DNA of 64,000 nt from JAGNGI01 sp035448825. GTDB lineage: Bacteria > Fidelibacterota > UBA2242. The stretch is from the NCBI GenBank assembly GCA_035448825.1, contig DAOTJS010000001.1, positions 186,001-250,000 on the forward strand, given 5' to 3'. Both the position numbers and the translations under genes were made by a program. The notes beneath the pieces were generated by a model, which saw only the letters and a program-made list of their open reading frames with translations, did not search any database and was not told where the DNA came from. Positions 27,351 through 36,761 of this stretch are shown here, one piece after another. The stretch's first letter is position 1; each line of letters starts with the position of its first letter.

Positions 27351-29420
27351 TCAGGTTTCGCTTTCTTCGTTCACTATGGCATACATTGGAATTTCAACGC
27401 TGAGTGGTCGTTTGGTGCCGGGCGTGACGGTGTGAAAATCAATGCCGGCTTCCTCGAAAATGCGCGATAGAAGCGCTGAGCAATTCTTACCGCCGCACGC
27501 GCCCATACCGACTCGGATTGATTTCAATTGATTAATGTCGTGAACATTATGTTCGCGGATAAAGTCGCGGATTTCTTTGACGGTGACGAGTTCGCAATGG
27601 CAAACAATTCCATCGTCGGGTAAATATGCAAATTGCGCCTCAGGCAAAGCCGTAATTTCCGATTCCGATTGCACTCTGATTCCGGCTACCAACGGCGCAT
27701 TTTTCAAAGTGGTTTTAACGTGGATCAGATAAGTCTTATGTTTTTTTAAATAGCGAATTTTCAAAATCTCACCGCTTTCCAGAAATTCTCCCGAAACTCC
27801 GGTTAATGCCAGCTGTTCGCCGACTTGGAAAGCTGGTAAAAATTCGTGCGGTAAAACAACTTCGCCAAATTGCTCGTCAATTTTACGAGCCAAGGTAATC
27901 GCCAATCCGGGACAGATTAAAACACACTGCATACATCCGGTACAACCACCTTGATAAAAAGGTAAATCCATTAAATCATCGCGATCGCCGCGGAGTTGAA
28001 TAGCATTCACCGGGCAAACGGAAGTACAAGGATTACAAGGAATTTCTTCGGTACAACGAATAATCGGTTGAAATTTTTCGTCCAGTGTGACCGGAGTCGG
28101 CGAGTAAATTCGTCCCGGCTTGCTTTTCAGAATTTCAGCCTTCTGGATAAAAGTCGAATCTATTTCTATTTGTTTGCCAAGCTGATTCGCCAGACGACGC
28201 GCCGCAATTCGACCACCAAACATAGCCGATGAAGCTTCGGCGATTTCGTCGGCATCACCGGCTTTAACAACCGGAAAACCAAATTGGTTAGCCATCTCGA
28301 AAAATTCATCAAGTGGAGTTAAACCGACCGCGATTAGTAAAGTATCAACTGCAAAAGTTCGAGCAGTTTCCAACAAAGGTTGAAAATTATCGTCAACCGC
28401 GGCAATGGTAACTCTCGCGACTTTGCCGTTGCCTTCGGCGGCGATTACGGTGTGTTTTAAGTAGATTGGCACGCCCATGCGTTTTATTTTGTCGGCATGA
28501 ACTTTATAGCCAGAAACCTTACCCAGAATATCACAAATGCCGACGACCGTAATTCCTGCTTGTAAAGCATGATAAGCCGCAATCAAACCGACATTGCCGC
28601 TACCAACAATGAAAATGCGACGACCAGCTTGAACCAGATCACGATTGACCAGGGTCTGAAAAGCACCAGCACCGAAAACTCCCGGCAGGTGATTGCCATT
28701 GAAAATCAGTGACTTTTCGTGCGCGCCGGGCGAAATTATCAAGCCGCGAAAGGCAACAATCGCATAGTTTTGGTTTTTGATGAAAAGCCCGGCTTTTTTA
28801 TCCTTGTAGATTGCGGCTACAGTAGTATCAGTGAAAATTTTAATATTCGTGTGACTGCTTAATTCTTTCTCCAGTAAAGCGGCAATTTCAATGCCCCGCC
28901 TACCGGCATAACAGTCTTCAATCGAGCCGAAAAATTTATGCGTCTGAAGTAGAAGTTTACCGCCTAATTTTTCCTTATCGTCAACAACGATTACGTTATA
29001 ATTCAGTTGGGCGAGCTCGAGAGCGGCCATCAATCCGGCAGGTCCGCCGCCAATTACCAATATATCGCAGGTCAATTCGATTTTTTTGTAGTGGGTCAGT
29101 GGGCGGTTATCGGCTGGAATTTCCGGAATATGGCGCAGGGTTTTAATCTGCATACCGCCTTTTAACGGCGTCACACAGGATTTTTGCGCCAAACCGTCAA
29201 TGACTAAAGTGCAATGCGAACATTGGCCATTGGCACAGAAGAGTCCCTGCGGCGTGTCACCTTTGCGGTGAATGGAAAATTCCCGATAGCCCTGCGCCAT
29301 CAGCGCCGAAGAAACCGGTTCGCCTTCAAAGCCTTCCAGAATAGTATCATTGAAAGTAAATTTTACTAATTTCCGAGCGGGTGGAATCGTCAAAATCGGA
29401 TGCTGAACTATTCGCTCCAT
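27351..29420 (-). CDS. Four-module Fe-S/FAD electron-transfer subunit (SoxA/HcnAB-like fusion)
   Basis: 689 residues from the ATG at 29420 (aaagg five bases upstream); a TTG at 29450 has no such site. In order: a plant-type [2Fe-2S] domain with Cys62, 67, 70 and 82 (FCANGQCSHC); a flavin/NAD(P)-type disulfide-reductase domain starting ILVIGGGPAGLMAALELA with a second nucleotide loop IVGSGNVGLIAAY; an 8Fe-type ferredoxin insert with CNPCTSVCPVNAI and CTGCMQCVLICPG; and a C-terminal BFD-like [2Fe-2S] domain with CHCELV and ACGGKNC. Such parts are often separate alpha, gamma and delta subunits. It likely passes electrons from the DAO-type partner to the respiratory chain or NAD(P). Confidence 0.85.
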   Translation of the reverse strand: MERIVQHPILTIPPARKLVKFTFNDTILEGFEGEPVSSALMAQGYREFSIHRKGDTPQGLFCANGQCSHCTLVIDGLAQKSCVTPLKGGMQIKTLRHIPEIPADNRPLTHYKKIELTCDILVIGGGPAGLMAALELAQLNYNVIVVDDKEKLGGKLLLQTHKFFGSIEDCYAGRRGIEIAALLEKELSSHTNIKIFTDTTVAAIYKDKKAGLFIKNQNYAIVAFRGLIISPGAHEKSLIFNGNHLPGVFGAGAFQTLVNRDLVQAGRRIFIVGSGNVGLIAAYHALQAGITVVGICDILGKVSGYKVHADKIKRMGVPIYLKHTVIAAEGNGKVARVTIAAVDDNFQPLLETARTFAVDTLLIAVGLTPLDEFFEMANQFGFPVVKAGDADEIAEASSAMFGGRIAARRLANQLGKQIEIDSTFIQKAEILKSKPGRIYSPTPVTLDEKFQPIIRCTEEIPCNPCTSVCPVNAIQLRGDRDDLMDLPFYQGGCTGCMQCVLICPGLAITLARKIDEQFGEVVLPHEFLPAFQVGEQLALTGVSGEFLESGEILKIRYLKKHKTYLIHVKTTLKNAPLVAGIRVQSESEITALPEAQFAYLPDDGIVCHCELVTVKEIRDFIREHNVHDINQLKSIRVGMGACGGKNCSALLSRIFEEAGIDFHTVTPGTKRPLSVEIPMYAIVNEESET

Positions 29421-30433
29421 TTTTGCCTTTGTATTTAACTGAATTTTCAATCATAATATAATTGGTCAAATTTAGATAAACCGCGATTTAATGAAAATAT
29501 TTTAGTGAGGAAAAGTTTTTGATAGTAATCCACGAATGTCCCGCCTCGCGGGACTCTCTCACCAGAGACTCCTCCGGAGCTTGCGGAGAATTCGTGGGCT
29601 AATTGTTTTTCTTTTTTTCTATTTTTTTAATCTTAGCTTTACTCGAGGCGTCACTCTTCGATGGACTCAGAGTGACATTCCCTGTACTGGCTAAACCAAT
29701 TTCCGACCCGCAGGCGGGGCTAAATTGGTTTCGGCGTCTTGTTGATAAAACCAATTTGGCTCCACTTCGTTTCGCTGAAAATTGGTTTTGGTACATCCAC
29801 TCTTCGATGGACTCAGAGTTACATTGTAAGTTTTCCTGTCATCCTGAGTTTATCGAAGGATGAGGTTATCGGAAAACCACTGGTCGAGTTACCAACTCGA
29901 CCTACATTTTCTCTTTTCTTGACCTCGACCTCGACCTTGATCTTATTATGATTGTTTATGCCAATGTTTTATTAAAACTTCGTGTCTTTGAGTCTTAGTG
30001 GTTAAAGTTTTCCGAAAGCGCTGAAAATTCCATTTTTACCGCTGTGACTTCGCTCCCCAGCCGGAGATGTTCTATATGCCGTAACTAAGGTTTGGGTCTT
30101 GCGGGGCTCAATTGGTTTCAGCGTCTTGTTGATAAAACCAATTTGGCTCCACTTCGTTCCGCTGAAAATTGGTTTTGGTATATCCGTCGGGCAGGTTGAA
30201 ACGGTTTGCCATTACGTTTTTTTAACCAAAACCCACGAATACTCCGTAGGAGTCCCGCGGCGGCGGGAAATTCGTGGGCTATTCTGAACCTGTTACCTGT
30301 TACTTGTAACCCGAAACCAATGACCGCCTCAGTCAATTTTTATTTACACATTATCAAGAAAAAAAATTCTGGACAGATAAGTTTCTTTGTTCTAATTTTC
30401 AGCTGGATTTGAATCTTATAGGGAATTGAAAGA
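29421..30433. repeat. Repeat-dense divergent intergenic region
   Basis: One kilobase without a supportable gene. Contains a partial module-1 palindrome flanked by ccacgaat/attcgtgg arms (29530-29600), hairpin A (29691-29735), hairpin C (29738-29791), a second hairpin A half and C (30099-30179), and another cccacgaat-bounded palindrome (30230-30280). Also two copies of a 25-base unit around tcttcgatggactcagagt (29653-29679, 29801-29825), an element tgtcatcctgagtttatcg (29837-29864) and a perfect 9-base palindrome ggtcgagtt-acc-aactcgacc (29882-29902). Promoters for the two divergent operons must lie at its ends. Confidence 0.8.
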
Positions 30434-31879
30434 ATGATTAAAAATATCTTCAGAATAATCGGCTCGCTGTGTCTGGTAATCTGGATGGATTGTATCGGAA
30501 GTGACTATCAGGTATTGATCGAAAAAGGCGAGTTTAAAAAAGCCGAAGAAACTATTCGCCAGGGATTGTTCAATAATCCGTCTCTCAGTGCTGGTGAAAA
30601 ACGCGCGCTGGAATTTGAATTGGAAAGAATGAGACGCATTCGCCTGGATTTTAGTAAAAGTCAGGCAGAAGTTATCGAATACATCGAGCAATACCTTCCT
30701 GATGTGAAGCCCGCCGATTTGGTTCGTTGGGAGTCGGAAAAGTCGCTGGAATATATCTTGATTGATGGCGAAAAAATGTATTTCAAGGATGCCGCGCCGA
30801 ATCTTTTCCGACTAGACAAAACTCTCAAAGCCGTTAAGCAAAAAGTTGATTCTCAGAAGCCGACAAATTCCAAAGGCGAACCGGCATTCGATCTGGATTC
30901 ACATTGCCGTAAAATCGTAAAAGCCGTCCAAAGGACACAAAAATCTACCGTTTTGCCGGTTAGAATGAAAATTAAACAAAGCCTGGTCGTTCACCCGAAT
31001 GTTGTCCCGGAAGGGAAAATCATCCGTTGCTGGATTCCATTTCCGCGCGCAATATCCGATCGCCAGGTTAATATTCAACTGGTGAAAACTGATCCGCCGC
31101 TTTTTATTCTGGCGAATACCGAACAGACCCTTCAACGGACGATTTACTTCGAGAAACCGGCTATCAAAGATTCAACAACCCGTTTTTCGGTCGAGTACAC
31201 TTACGAAATTTATGGTTCTTATACTCCAATAAAAGCCGAGAAAGTGACCCCGGTAGAACCAACACCCGAACTGAAGCCATTCATAAGTGAGGAGCCGCCG
31301 CATATCGTATTTACGGATGAAATACGGCAACTTTCCCGACAAATCGTTGGTTCGGAAACCAATCCTTACCGCATTGCTCAGAAATTATTCGAGTGGATTG
31401 ATGTCAATATAGTTTGGGCTTCGGCGCGGGAATACTCGACGATTTATAATATTCCTCAATATGTTATCAATAATCGTCATGGCGATTGTGGTATGATGAC
31501 ATTGACTTTCATTACACTTTGTCGTCTGAACGGAATTCCGGCGCGCTGGCAATCGGGCTGGGAATTCAAGCCTCCTCAGGATAGTATGCACGATTGGGGC
31601 GAAATTTACTTTGCGCCTTACGGTTGGGTGCCGGTGGATGTGACCTATGGTCGGCGTGCCACGGCGGATGAATCTTTCCGCTGGTTTTATCTGAGCGGAA
31701 TGGACAGCTACCGTCTGATTTTTAATGACGGTATGGCGGCTGATTTCTTTCCGCTGAAAATTTATCCGCGCAGTGAAATCATTGACTCTCAGCGAGGAGA
31801 AGTCGAATGGGAGGGTGGCAATTTATACTTCGATCAGTGGAATTGGGAACATGATTGGGAGATTATTTCTGAACCGTAA
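30434..31879 (+). CDS. Transglutaminase-like protease-fold protein
   Basis: 481 residues. A hydrophobic N-terminus (IFRIIGSLCLVIWMDC) suggests export, perhaps as a lipoprotein, although the lipobox is poor. A helical segment (about 30-150) precedes a beta domain (about 175-275) and a transglutaminase-like core with the catalytic Cys352 in HGDCGMM, the His in HDWGEIYF and the Asp in PVDVTYG. Such domains act as cysteine peptidases or cross-linkers; many envelope members have unknown substrates. It is followed 22 bases later by the CHASE2 cyclase, suggesting one operon. Confidence 0.82.
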   Translation: MIKNIFRIIGSLCLVIWMDCIGSDYQVLIEKGEFKKAEETIRQGLFNNPSLSAGEKRALEFELERMRRIRLDFSKSQAEVIEYIEQYLPDVKPADLVRWESEKSLEYILIDGEKMYFKDAAPNLFRLDKTLKAVKQKVDSQKPTNSKGEPAFDLDSHCRKIVKAVQRTQKSTVLPVRMKIKQSLVVHPNVVPEGKIIRCWIPFPRAISDRQVNIQLVKTDPPLFILANTEQTLQRTIYFEKPAIKDSTTRFSVEYTYEIYGSYTPIKAEKVTPVEPTPELKPFISEEPPHIVFTDEIRQLSRQIVGSETNPYRIAQKLFEWIDVNIVWASAREYSTIYNIPQYVINNRHGDCGMMTLTFITLCRLNGIPARWQSGWEFKPPQDSMHDWGEIYFAPYGWVPVDVTYGRRATADESFRWFYLSGMDSYRLIFNDGMAADFFPLKIYPRSEIIDSQRGEVEWEGGNLYFDQWNWEHDWEIISEP

Positions 31880-31900
31880 ATTTTCAAATAGAGGCCGGCG

Positions 31901-34060
31901 ATGAACATTAATACTAAAAAAATTCTAATCGGGCTGGGAATCGCATTAATAATAACATTATTATGCGGTTTGCTTTACCAAATCGGTTTGATTCAGCGCT
32001 GGGAAAATCAGGTTAATGATATTTTGTATCGCGATTTTCAGATAGAGCAGCATCCGTCGGAAGCGGTCATCATCGCTATTGATCAAAATAGCCTCGATTA
32101 TTTTCAGAAAAATTTTCAAGTTCTCTGGCCCTGGCCGCGCGATATTTATGCTATGGCGACTAATTATTTGAATTCCTGTGGCGCAAAAGTCATTCTCTAT
32201 GATATTATTTTTTCTACGCCCGATATTGACCGGCTAAATGTTCAAGCCGAATATGCCGATTCAGTTTTTGCGCGCGAAATGCGGACTGGCGGCAATGTCG
32301 TTCTGGCAATGCAGATGGAAGATTCGACGCATCTGGACGCTGAGCGACTGCTGACCCAATTTAACCGTCGGATCGTTTACAATGTCCCCCAGCGAATCGT
32401 TCACAAATATCCGAATGTTACGGCTCCGATTGACCGGTTTCAAAAGGCGATGGCGTATCCCGGTGCGGTCAACTTTTTCACCGATAACGATGGAGTTTGT
32501 CGTCAGGTGCCGCTTCTCTTTGCCAAAGATGACCGAATTGTGCCTTATATGGCGCTCGCGGCGGTTTTGGTTTACGATGACATTTCCACTGTTGATTATG
32601 ATTCAACGAAGCATACTCTCGTCGCCGACAAGCGTCATATTCCAATTAAAAGCGATGGCTTTTACGATATTTACTGGTATGGACCGGGTGGAGCAGGAAA
32701 TACTTTTCAATACGTGTCATTTGCCCAAATATTGAATTCCTATTTGCAGATGCAAAATGGTCAAAAGCCAGACGTTGATCCGGTGATTTTTAAGGATAAA
32801 GCTGTTTTCATTGGCGCCACTGCCGCAGGTTTACTCGATTTGAAAACCACGCCCTATTCTTCCATCGAGCCGTATCCGGGCGTCGAGATTTATGCTACTA
32901 TTTTCTCGAATATTATCCGCGGCGATTATATTTCTGATTTTCCGTTTTTTGCCTGGTTGGGAATCTCTATAGTTCTTATCTGGCTACTGGCGTTTCTCTG
33001 GCAAAAATTGAAAATCTGGCAGTCAGTCGCGATTTCGTTGATAATTTTATTCATTCCGCTAATGTCGAGTGTGGTGATTTTTCAACGTTTGAAAATGTTT
33101 GTACCGGTCGTGGCGACCGAAATCGCTTTTGTCTTGAGTATTACGGTGGTTCTTTTAGTGAATTATCTGACTGAGGGGCGCGAAAAGAAAATGATTAAAA
33201 AAGTTTTCAATCGTTATTTGCATCCCACTGTGGTTGAGGTATTGACTAAGAATCCGAAACATCTTGAGATGGGCGGCCAGGAAATCGTCGCTACGGTAAT
33301 GTTTTCCGATTTGCAGAATTTTACCGGAATTGCGGAACTGTTTACTCCACCTGAAATTGTTGGCTTTTTAAACCAATATTTTACCAGAGTCGAACAAATA
33401 ATTTTCGAGAACAACGGAATGCTCGATAAATACACCGGTGACGGGATTATGGCAATTTTCGGGGCGCCAGTCCAGACTTCCGAACATGCCCGGATGGCTT
33501 GTAATGCGGCACTGGATTTTAAAAATCTGTCAACTTTTACCATTGAAGTCAAGAACCGGACTATCCCATTAATCACGCGATTGGGGATTAATAGCGGTAA
33601 TTTTGTCGTCGGCAATATCGGTTCGGCGAACCGTATGGATTATACTGCTATCGGCGATACGGTTAATCTCGCGGCGCGTCTGGAAGGCGTCAACAAAATC
33701 TACGGCACCCAAAATATTATTTCCGAGACGACCTATTCCTTGGTAAAAGAAAATTTTATCTGCCGTGAGCTTGATTTAATTCGGGTAAAAGGCCGTGAAA
33801 AGCCGCTGGCAATTTATAACATCATCTGTATTAAAGACGATTTAAGTTCTGAAATAGAGAAGATGCTCAAATTGTATAATGAAGCCTTACGACTTTATCG
33901 GGAATGCGAATTCCAGACCGCCGAACGGGCATTTTTAGAATTAAATCGGCAGTTTCCCGATGATTCGGTCGGTAAAGTTTTCGCCAAACGCTGTGTTCAA
34001 TTAATTAACGAACCGCAGTTGATTGACGAAGACGGTGTATTTAATATTACCGTTAAGTGA
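31901..34060 (+). CDS. CHASE2-domain adenylate/guanylate cyclase
   Basis: 719 residues. One N-terminal membrane helix is followed by a periplasmic CHASE2 sensor (about 30-335; typical VIIAIDQNSLDYF and LYDIIFSTP), then three clustered helices (about 345-425) and a class III nucleotide cyclase domain (about 450-640). The metal aspartates are in MFSDLQNFTG and the GDGIMAIFG segment; the substrate-determining region has MLDKYTGDG and RMDYTAIGDTVN, followed by the transition-state NLAARLEG. Lys and Asp at the base-recognition sites favour ATP over GTP, so cAMP is the likely product. A short helical tail (TPR-like) follows. The sensed signal is unknown. Confidence 0.9.
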   Translation: MNINTKKILIGLGIALIITLLCGLLYQIGLIQRWENQVNDILYRDFQIEQHPSEAVIIAIDQNSLDYFQKNFQVLWPWPRDIYAMATNYLNSCGAKVILYDIIFSTPDIDRLNVQAEYADSVFAREMRTGGNVVLAMQMEDSTHLDAERLLTQFNRRIVYNVPQRIVHKYPNVTAPIDRFQKAMAYPGAVNFFTDNDGVCRQVPLLFAKDDRIVPYMALAAVLVYDDISTVDYDSTKHTLVADKRHIPIKSDGFYDIYWYGPGGAGNTFQYVSFAQILNSYLQMQNGQKPDVDPVIFKDKAVFIGATAAGLLDLKTTPYSSIEPYPGVEIYATIFSNIIRGDYISDFPFFAWLGISIVLIWLLAFLWQKLKIWQSVAISLIILFIPLMSSVVIFQRLKMFVPVVATEIAFVLSITVVLLVNYLTEGREKKMIKKVFNRYLHPTVVEVLTKNPKHLEMGGQEIVATVMFSDLQNFTGIAELFTPPEIVGFLNQYFTRVEQIIFENNGMLDKYTGDGIMAIFGAPVQTSEHARMACNAALDFKNLSTFTIEVKNRTIPLITRLGINSGNFVVGNIGSANRMDYTAIGDTVNLAARLEGVNKIYGTQNIISETTYSLVKENFICRELDLIRVKGREKPLAIYNIICIKDDLSSEIEKMLKLYNEALRLYRECEFQTAERAFLELNRQFPDDSVGKVFAKRCVQLINEPQLIDEDGVFNITVK

Positions 34061-34128
34061 AATAAGTTAAATTATTGAGCAAAATGAAATAGAATTTCGA
34101 AAGTACAAATTAAAGCGAGAGGGGTAAT

Positions 34129-35361
34129 ATGAAACGTTTTATTCTTATAATTTTAGTAGTGTCGGTGTTAATTGTCACCGTTTTTGGTGAAGAATCCGTG
34201 GTAATCAAACGCGAGAATACTCATTTCCGACAAGGCCCCGGTTCCTATTATCCACTGATTGGGATGTTGCAGAAAGGCGTCCAAGTCGCTGTCGTGGAAA
34301 CTCAATCGGGCTGGTTGAAAGTTCAGTGGGCTGGGCAAACCGGCTGGATTTCCGAAAATGCGGTTATTGCGAGTGATGAACCAACCGGTAGCATTTTGAC
34401 CGGTTCGATTAGTGGAAATGGTTCAATGATGATTTCGAGAGCTTCCGCCAGTGGAGCGGTCAAAGGTTTCGCCCAGAAGTTCGTCAATTTTCACGACGGC
34501 GATCCGGCTTTTATCGAACAATATGATGTTGAATTGTTTACTCCGGCTGAATTCCAGCGTTTTAGACAAGAGACTTTTCGTGGTCGCGACCCGGAGAAAA
34601 TCCGCAAACGCTATAAGAGAATCAAATCGGAAAACACCGATCACTCAATCTCATTGCAAGATGAAAAAATTGGATTGGCGGCCGCTTCCAGAATTGCGGC
34701 AAGCGGATTGGTTGCCAATCAATCGCAATTGAAATATATCAATCTGGTAGGCAATATCGTTCTGGAAAATACCGATATGTACGATTATCCCTTTAAATTT
34801 TATATTCTAAAGGACAGCCGTCCATCGGCTTATGCTATTCCCAACGGTATGATTTTCGTTACTTCCGGTTTACTCGAAATGTTACGGGATGAAGCCGAGC
34901 TGGCAGCCATTCTGGCTCACGAAATTAGTCACGTTGTTCAGAAACACGGTGTTCAGGAAATTGCTAAACGCAAAACGATGATCGCCGCCGATGAAAAATT
35001 TAACGAATTGGACGAGGAGATTGTCACCGAAGACGCCACCGCCGATGAACTCGATCTAATCGCCCTAAATTGCTATGAAACGGCAACTAAACGCCGTCAA
35101 ATCGAATACGAAATCGAAGCCGACCAGCTCGGCGTGATTTACGCCTATCGCTCCGGTTATGATCCGGCGGCACTGGGACGGGTGCTGACGCGCATCAAAG
35201 CCAACACTTCACCAGATTTCTGGAATCCGGAATCTAACTGGAGCTACGACGCTGTCTTCGATCGGGTTGAGCGCATCAATAACTTTATCAACAAGAATCT
35301 AACTAAAAATCCGGAGTGGAACGTTACCAATCCTAGCCGTTTTCGGAGCGTGTTTAAATAA
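34129..35361 (+). CDS. SH3-domain M48-family zinc metalloprotease
   Basis: 410 residues with a signal peptide (FILIILVVSVLIVTVFG). Residues about 25-80 form a bacterial SH3 domain (RQGPGSYYPLIGMLQKG ... GWISENAVI). After a linker comes an M48 peptidase with zinc ligands His264 and His268 in HEISH and Glu330 in EIEADQLG, with AYAIPNGMIFVTSGLLEML as the usual preceding strand. Probably a periplasmic BepA/LoiP-like peptidase involved in envelope quality control. Gagagggg is upstream of the ATG. Possibly co-transcribed with the cyclase. Confidence 0.9.
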   Translation: MKRFILIILVVSVLIVTVFGEESVVIKRENTHFRQGPGSYYPLIGMLQKGVQVAVVETQSGWLKVQWAGQTGWISENAVIASDEPTGSILTGSISGNGSMMISRASASGAVKGFAQKFVNFHDGDPAFIEQYDVELFTPAEFQRFRQETFRGRDPEKIRKRYKRIKSENTDHSISLQDEKIGLAAASRIAASGLVANQSQLKYINLVGNIVLENTDMYDYPFKFYILKDSRPSAYAIPNGMIFVTSGLLEMLRDEAELAAILAHEISHVVQKHGVQEIAKRKTMIAADEKFNELDEEIVTEDATADELDLIALNCYETATKRRQIEYEIEADQLGVIYAYRSGYDPAALGRVLTRIKANTSPDFWNPESNWSYDAVFDRVERINNFINKNLTKNPEWNVTNPSRFRSVFK

Positions 35362-35830
35362 GTGAATAGCCAAACCAATTTCCGCCGCGCTGCTGGTGGG
35401 GTTAAATTGGTTTCGGTGCATTAAGAATATTTTTAGACAAGATTAACTCCGAAGGCTCCGGAGGAGTCTCAGAAGAGAGAGTCCTGCTCGGCGGGATAAG
35501 GTTTTTGACCTTTTTTATCATACCGCATAGCGGTTACAGAATCACAAATGATTCATACCAAAATAAATACATATGGTTAGAAATATGTTAAACCTTTCCG
35601 AGGTAAAAAGATTTTTAGGGTGATTGTTTCTACAAAACTTAAAGCCCTCCGGGCTAGTTTGGATTCTATGGTTGTTAGATTGACACACAAGGAAGCGGTC
35701 TAAGTATTGAAAAAATGAAACCGCAAATAAGTTATTCCTCGGAGGGGATAAAAGGAGGCTGTTATAAAAAAGCCTTGAACCTTGCGGGCGGCATTGTATA
35801 TTTAACCAACGATATGAAAACAGATCGAAT
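35362..35830. repeat. Intergenic gap with dispersed repeat modules 1 and 2 (plus orientation)
   Basis: Module 1 at 35390-35537 closely matches 2881-3060 and the minus-strand copy 24591-24761, including the aaccaattt hairpin, tttttagacaagattaactcc, the ctccggag palindrome and the accgc/gcggt hairpin. Module 2 at 35588-35661 matches 24766-24841 (tctacaaaactt, agccct/gggct palindrome). The rest, with tcggaggggataaaaggagg near 35740, has no gene. Confidence 0.75.
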
Positions 35831-36733
35831 ATGAAAAGATTAAGCAAACTCAGCCCTTTAATTTTTATTCTAATCTGGAATTGCACAATCAAAGCGCAAT
35901 TCAAATTCGAGAGAGAAATTGTCCCGCAAGCAGTCAGAGAGGGAGTTCAGTTCAATGCGATCGGCGTCAATGAATTTGGTGATATTTATCTACTGGAAAG
36001 CAAATTCAGTGAAGTTTATCGTCTCGACCAAAATGGCAATATTCTGAACCGCAACGGTGGTTTCGGCTGGGGATTGGGACAATTCGATTGCCCGCGCGAT
36101 TTATGTGTTTCTGGATTGGATATAATCGTTGCCGACCAGAATAATCACCGCCTGGTGCGATATGATCGGCAATTGAATTACATTGCGACTCAGGATTTAC
36201 GCAGTGATTCGCGCCGTTTAATTTATCCTTTATCTTTGACGGCCTTGCAAATTAATGAACTCTTCATTTTATCCGGGGAAACGGCTGAGATTTTGCGTCT
36301 TTATGTCGAAAATAATGAACAAACCTGGTTCGGTGGAATCGAATACGGGGCCTACGCACTCGTCCATCCAGTAAGTCTGCGGATGAATCGCAAAGGTATT
36401 TTAACGGTGCTCCAAGAAAACGGCAGTCTGGTGCAATTCGACCGTTTTGGGACACCGCTTGGACTAATTCCATTCCGTGATTCGGAAATGAACAAGTGCC
36501 AAGCTTATGGGTTGACGGCTGTCAATAACGACTGGCTGATTCTGATTGACAAAATCCCATTTCTGCATATGTTTTATACGAAATCGAAAAATTGGGTTGA
36601 ACCGACTTTAGCCGATTTTGATCGTCACGAGCCTTTCGTAGCCGCAACTTTTTCGAATAATCGGCTTTATTTGCTGACCAGTAATGGTACAATTTTGGTT
36701 TTTTCGATTGCAACTTCTCAGTCGAAACCTTAG
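35831..36733 (+). CDS. Secreted NHL/six-bladed propeller-like protein
   Basis: 300 residues with an export signal ending near IKAQFKF. Propeller-type repeats include GVNEFGDIYLLESKFSEVYR, GLGQFDCPRDLCVSGLDIIV (the NHL-like G-x-GQF-x-x-P-x-D pattern) and VADQNNHRLVRYDRQ. Such proteins form interaction platforms on the periplasmic or outer face. It precedes a large outer-membrane protein by 28 bases and probably belongs to the same operon, so a role as a partner of that complex is a reasonable inference. Confidence 0.7.
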   Translation: MKRLSKLSPLIFILIWNCTIKAQFKFEREIVPQAVREGVQFNAIGVNEFGDIYLLESKFSEVYRLDQNGNILNRNGGFGWGLGQFDCPRDLCVSGLDIIVADQNNHRLVRYDRQLNYIATQDLRSDSRRLIYPLSLTALQINELFILSGETAEILRLYVENNEQTWFGGIEYGAYALVHPVSLRMNRKGILTVLQENGSLVQFDRFGTPLGLIPFRDSEMNKCQAYGLTAVNNDWLILIDKIPFLHMFYTKSKNWVEPTLADFDRHEPFVAATFSNNRLYLLTSNGTILVFSIATSQSKP

Positions 36734-36761
36734 TGACTATCTGGTGGTTAAAATATAACTT

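Noticed and set aside
29918..29944. Short tandem gacctc/gacctt units
   Set aside because: Only about three imperfect units without spacers; not a CRISPR array or a meaningful satellite.
29603..30412. Open frames within the repeat block, including one translating the tgtcatcctgag element
   Set aside because: They consist of palindromic repeats, overlap each other and have no coding features.
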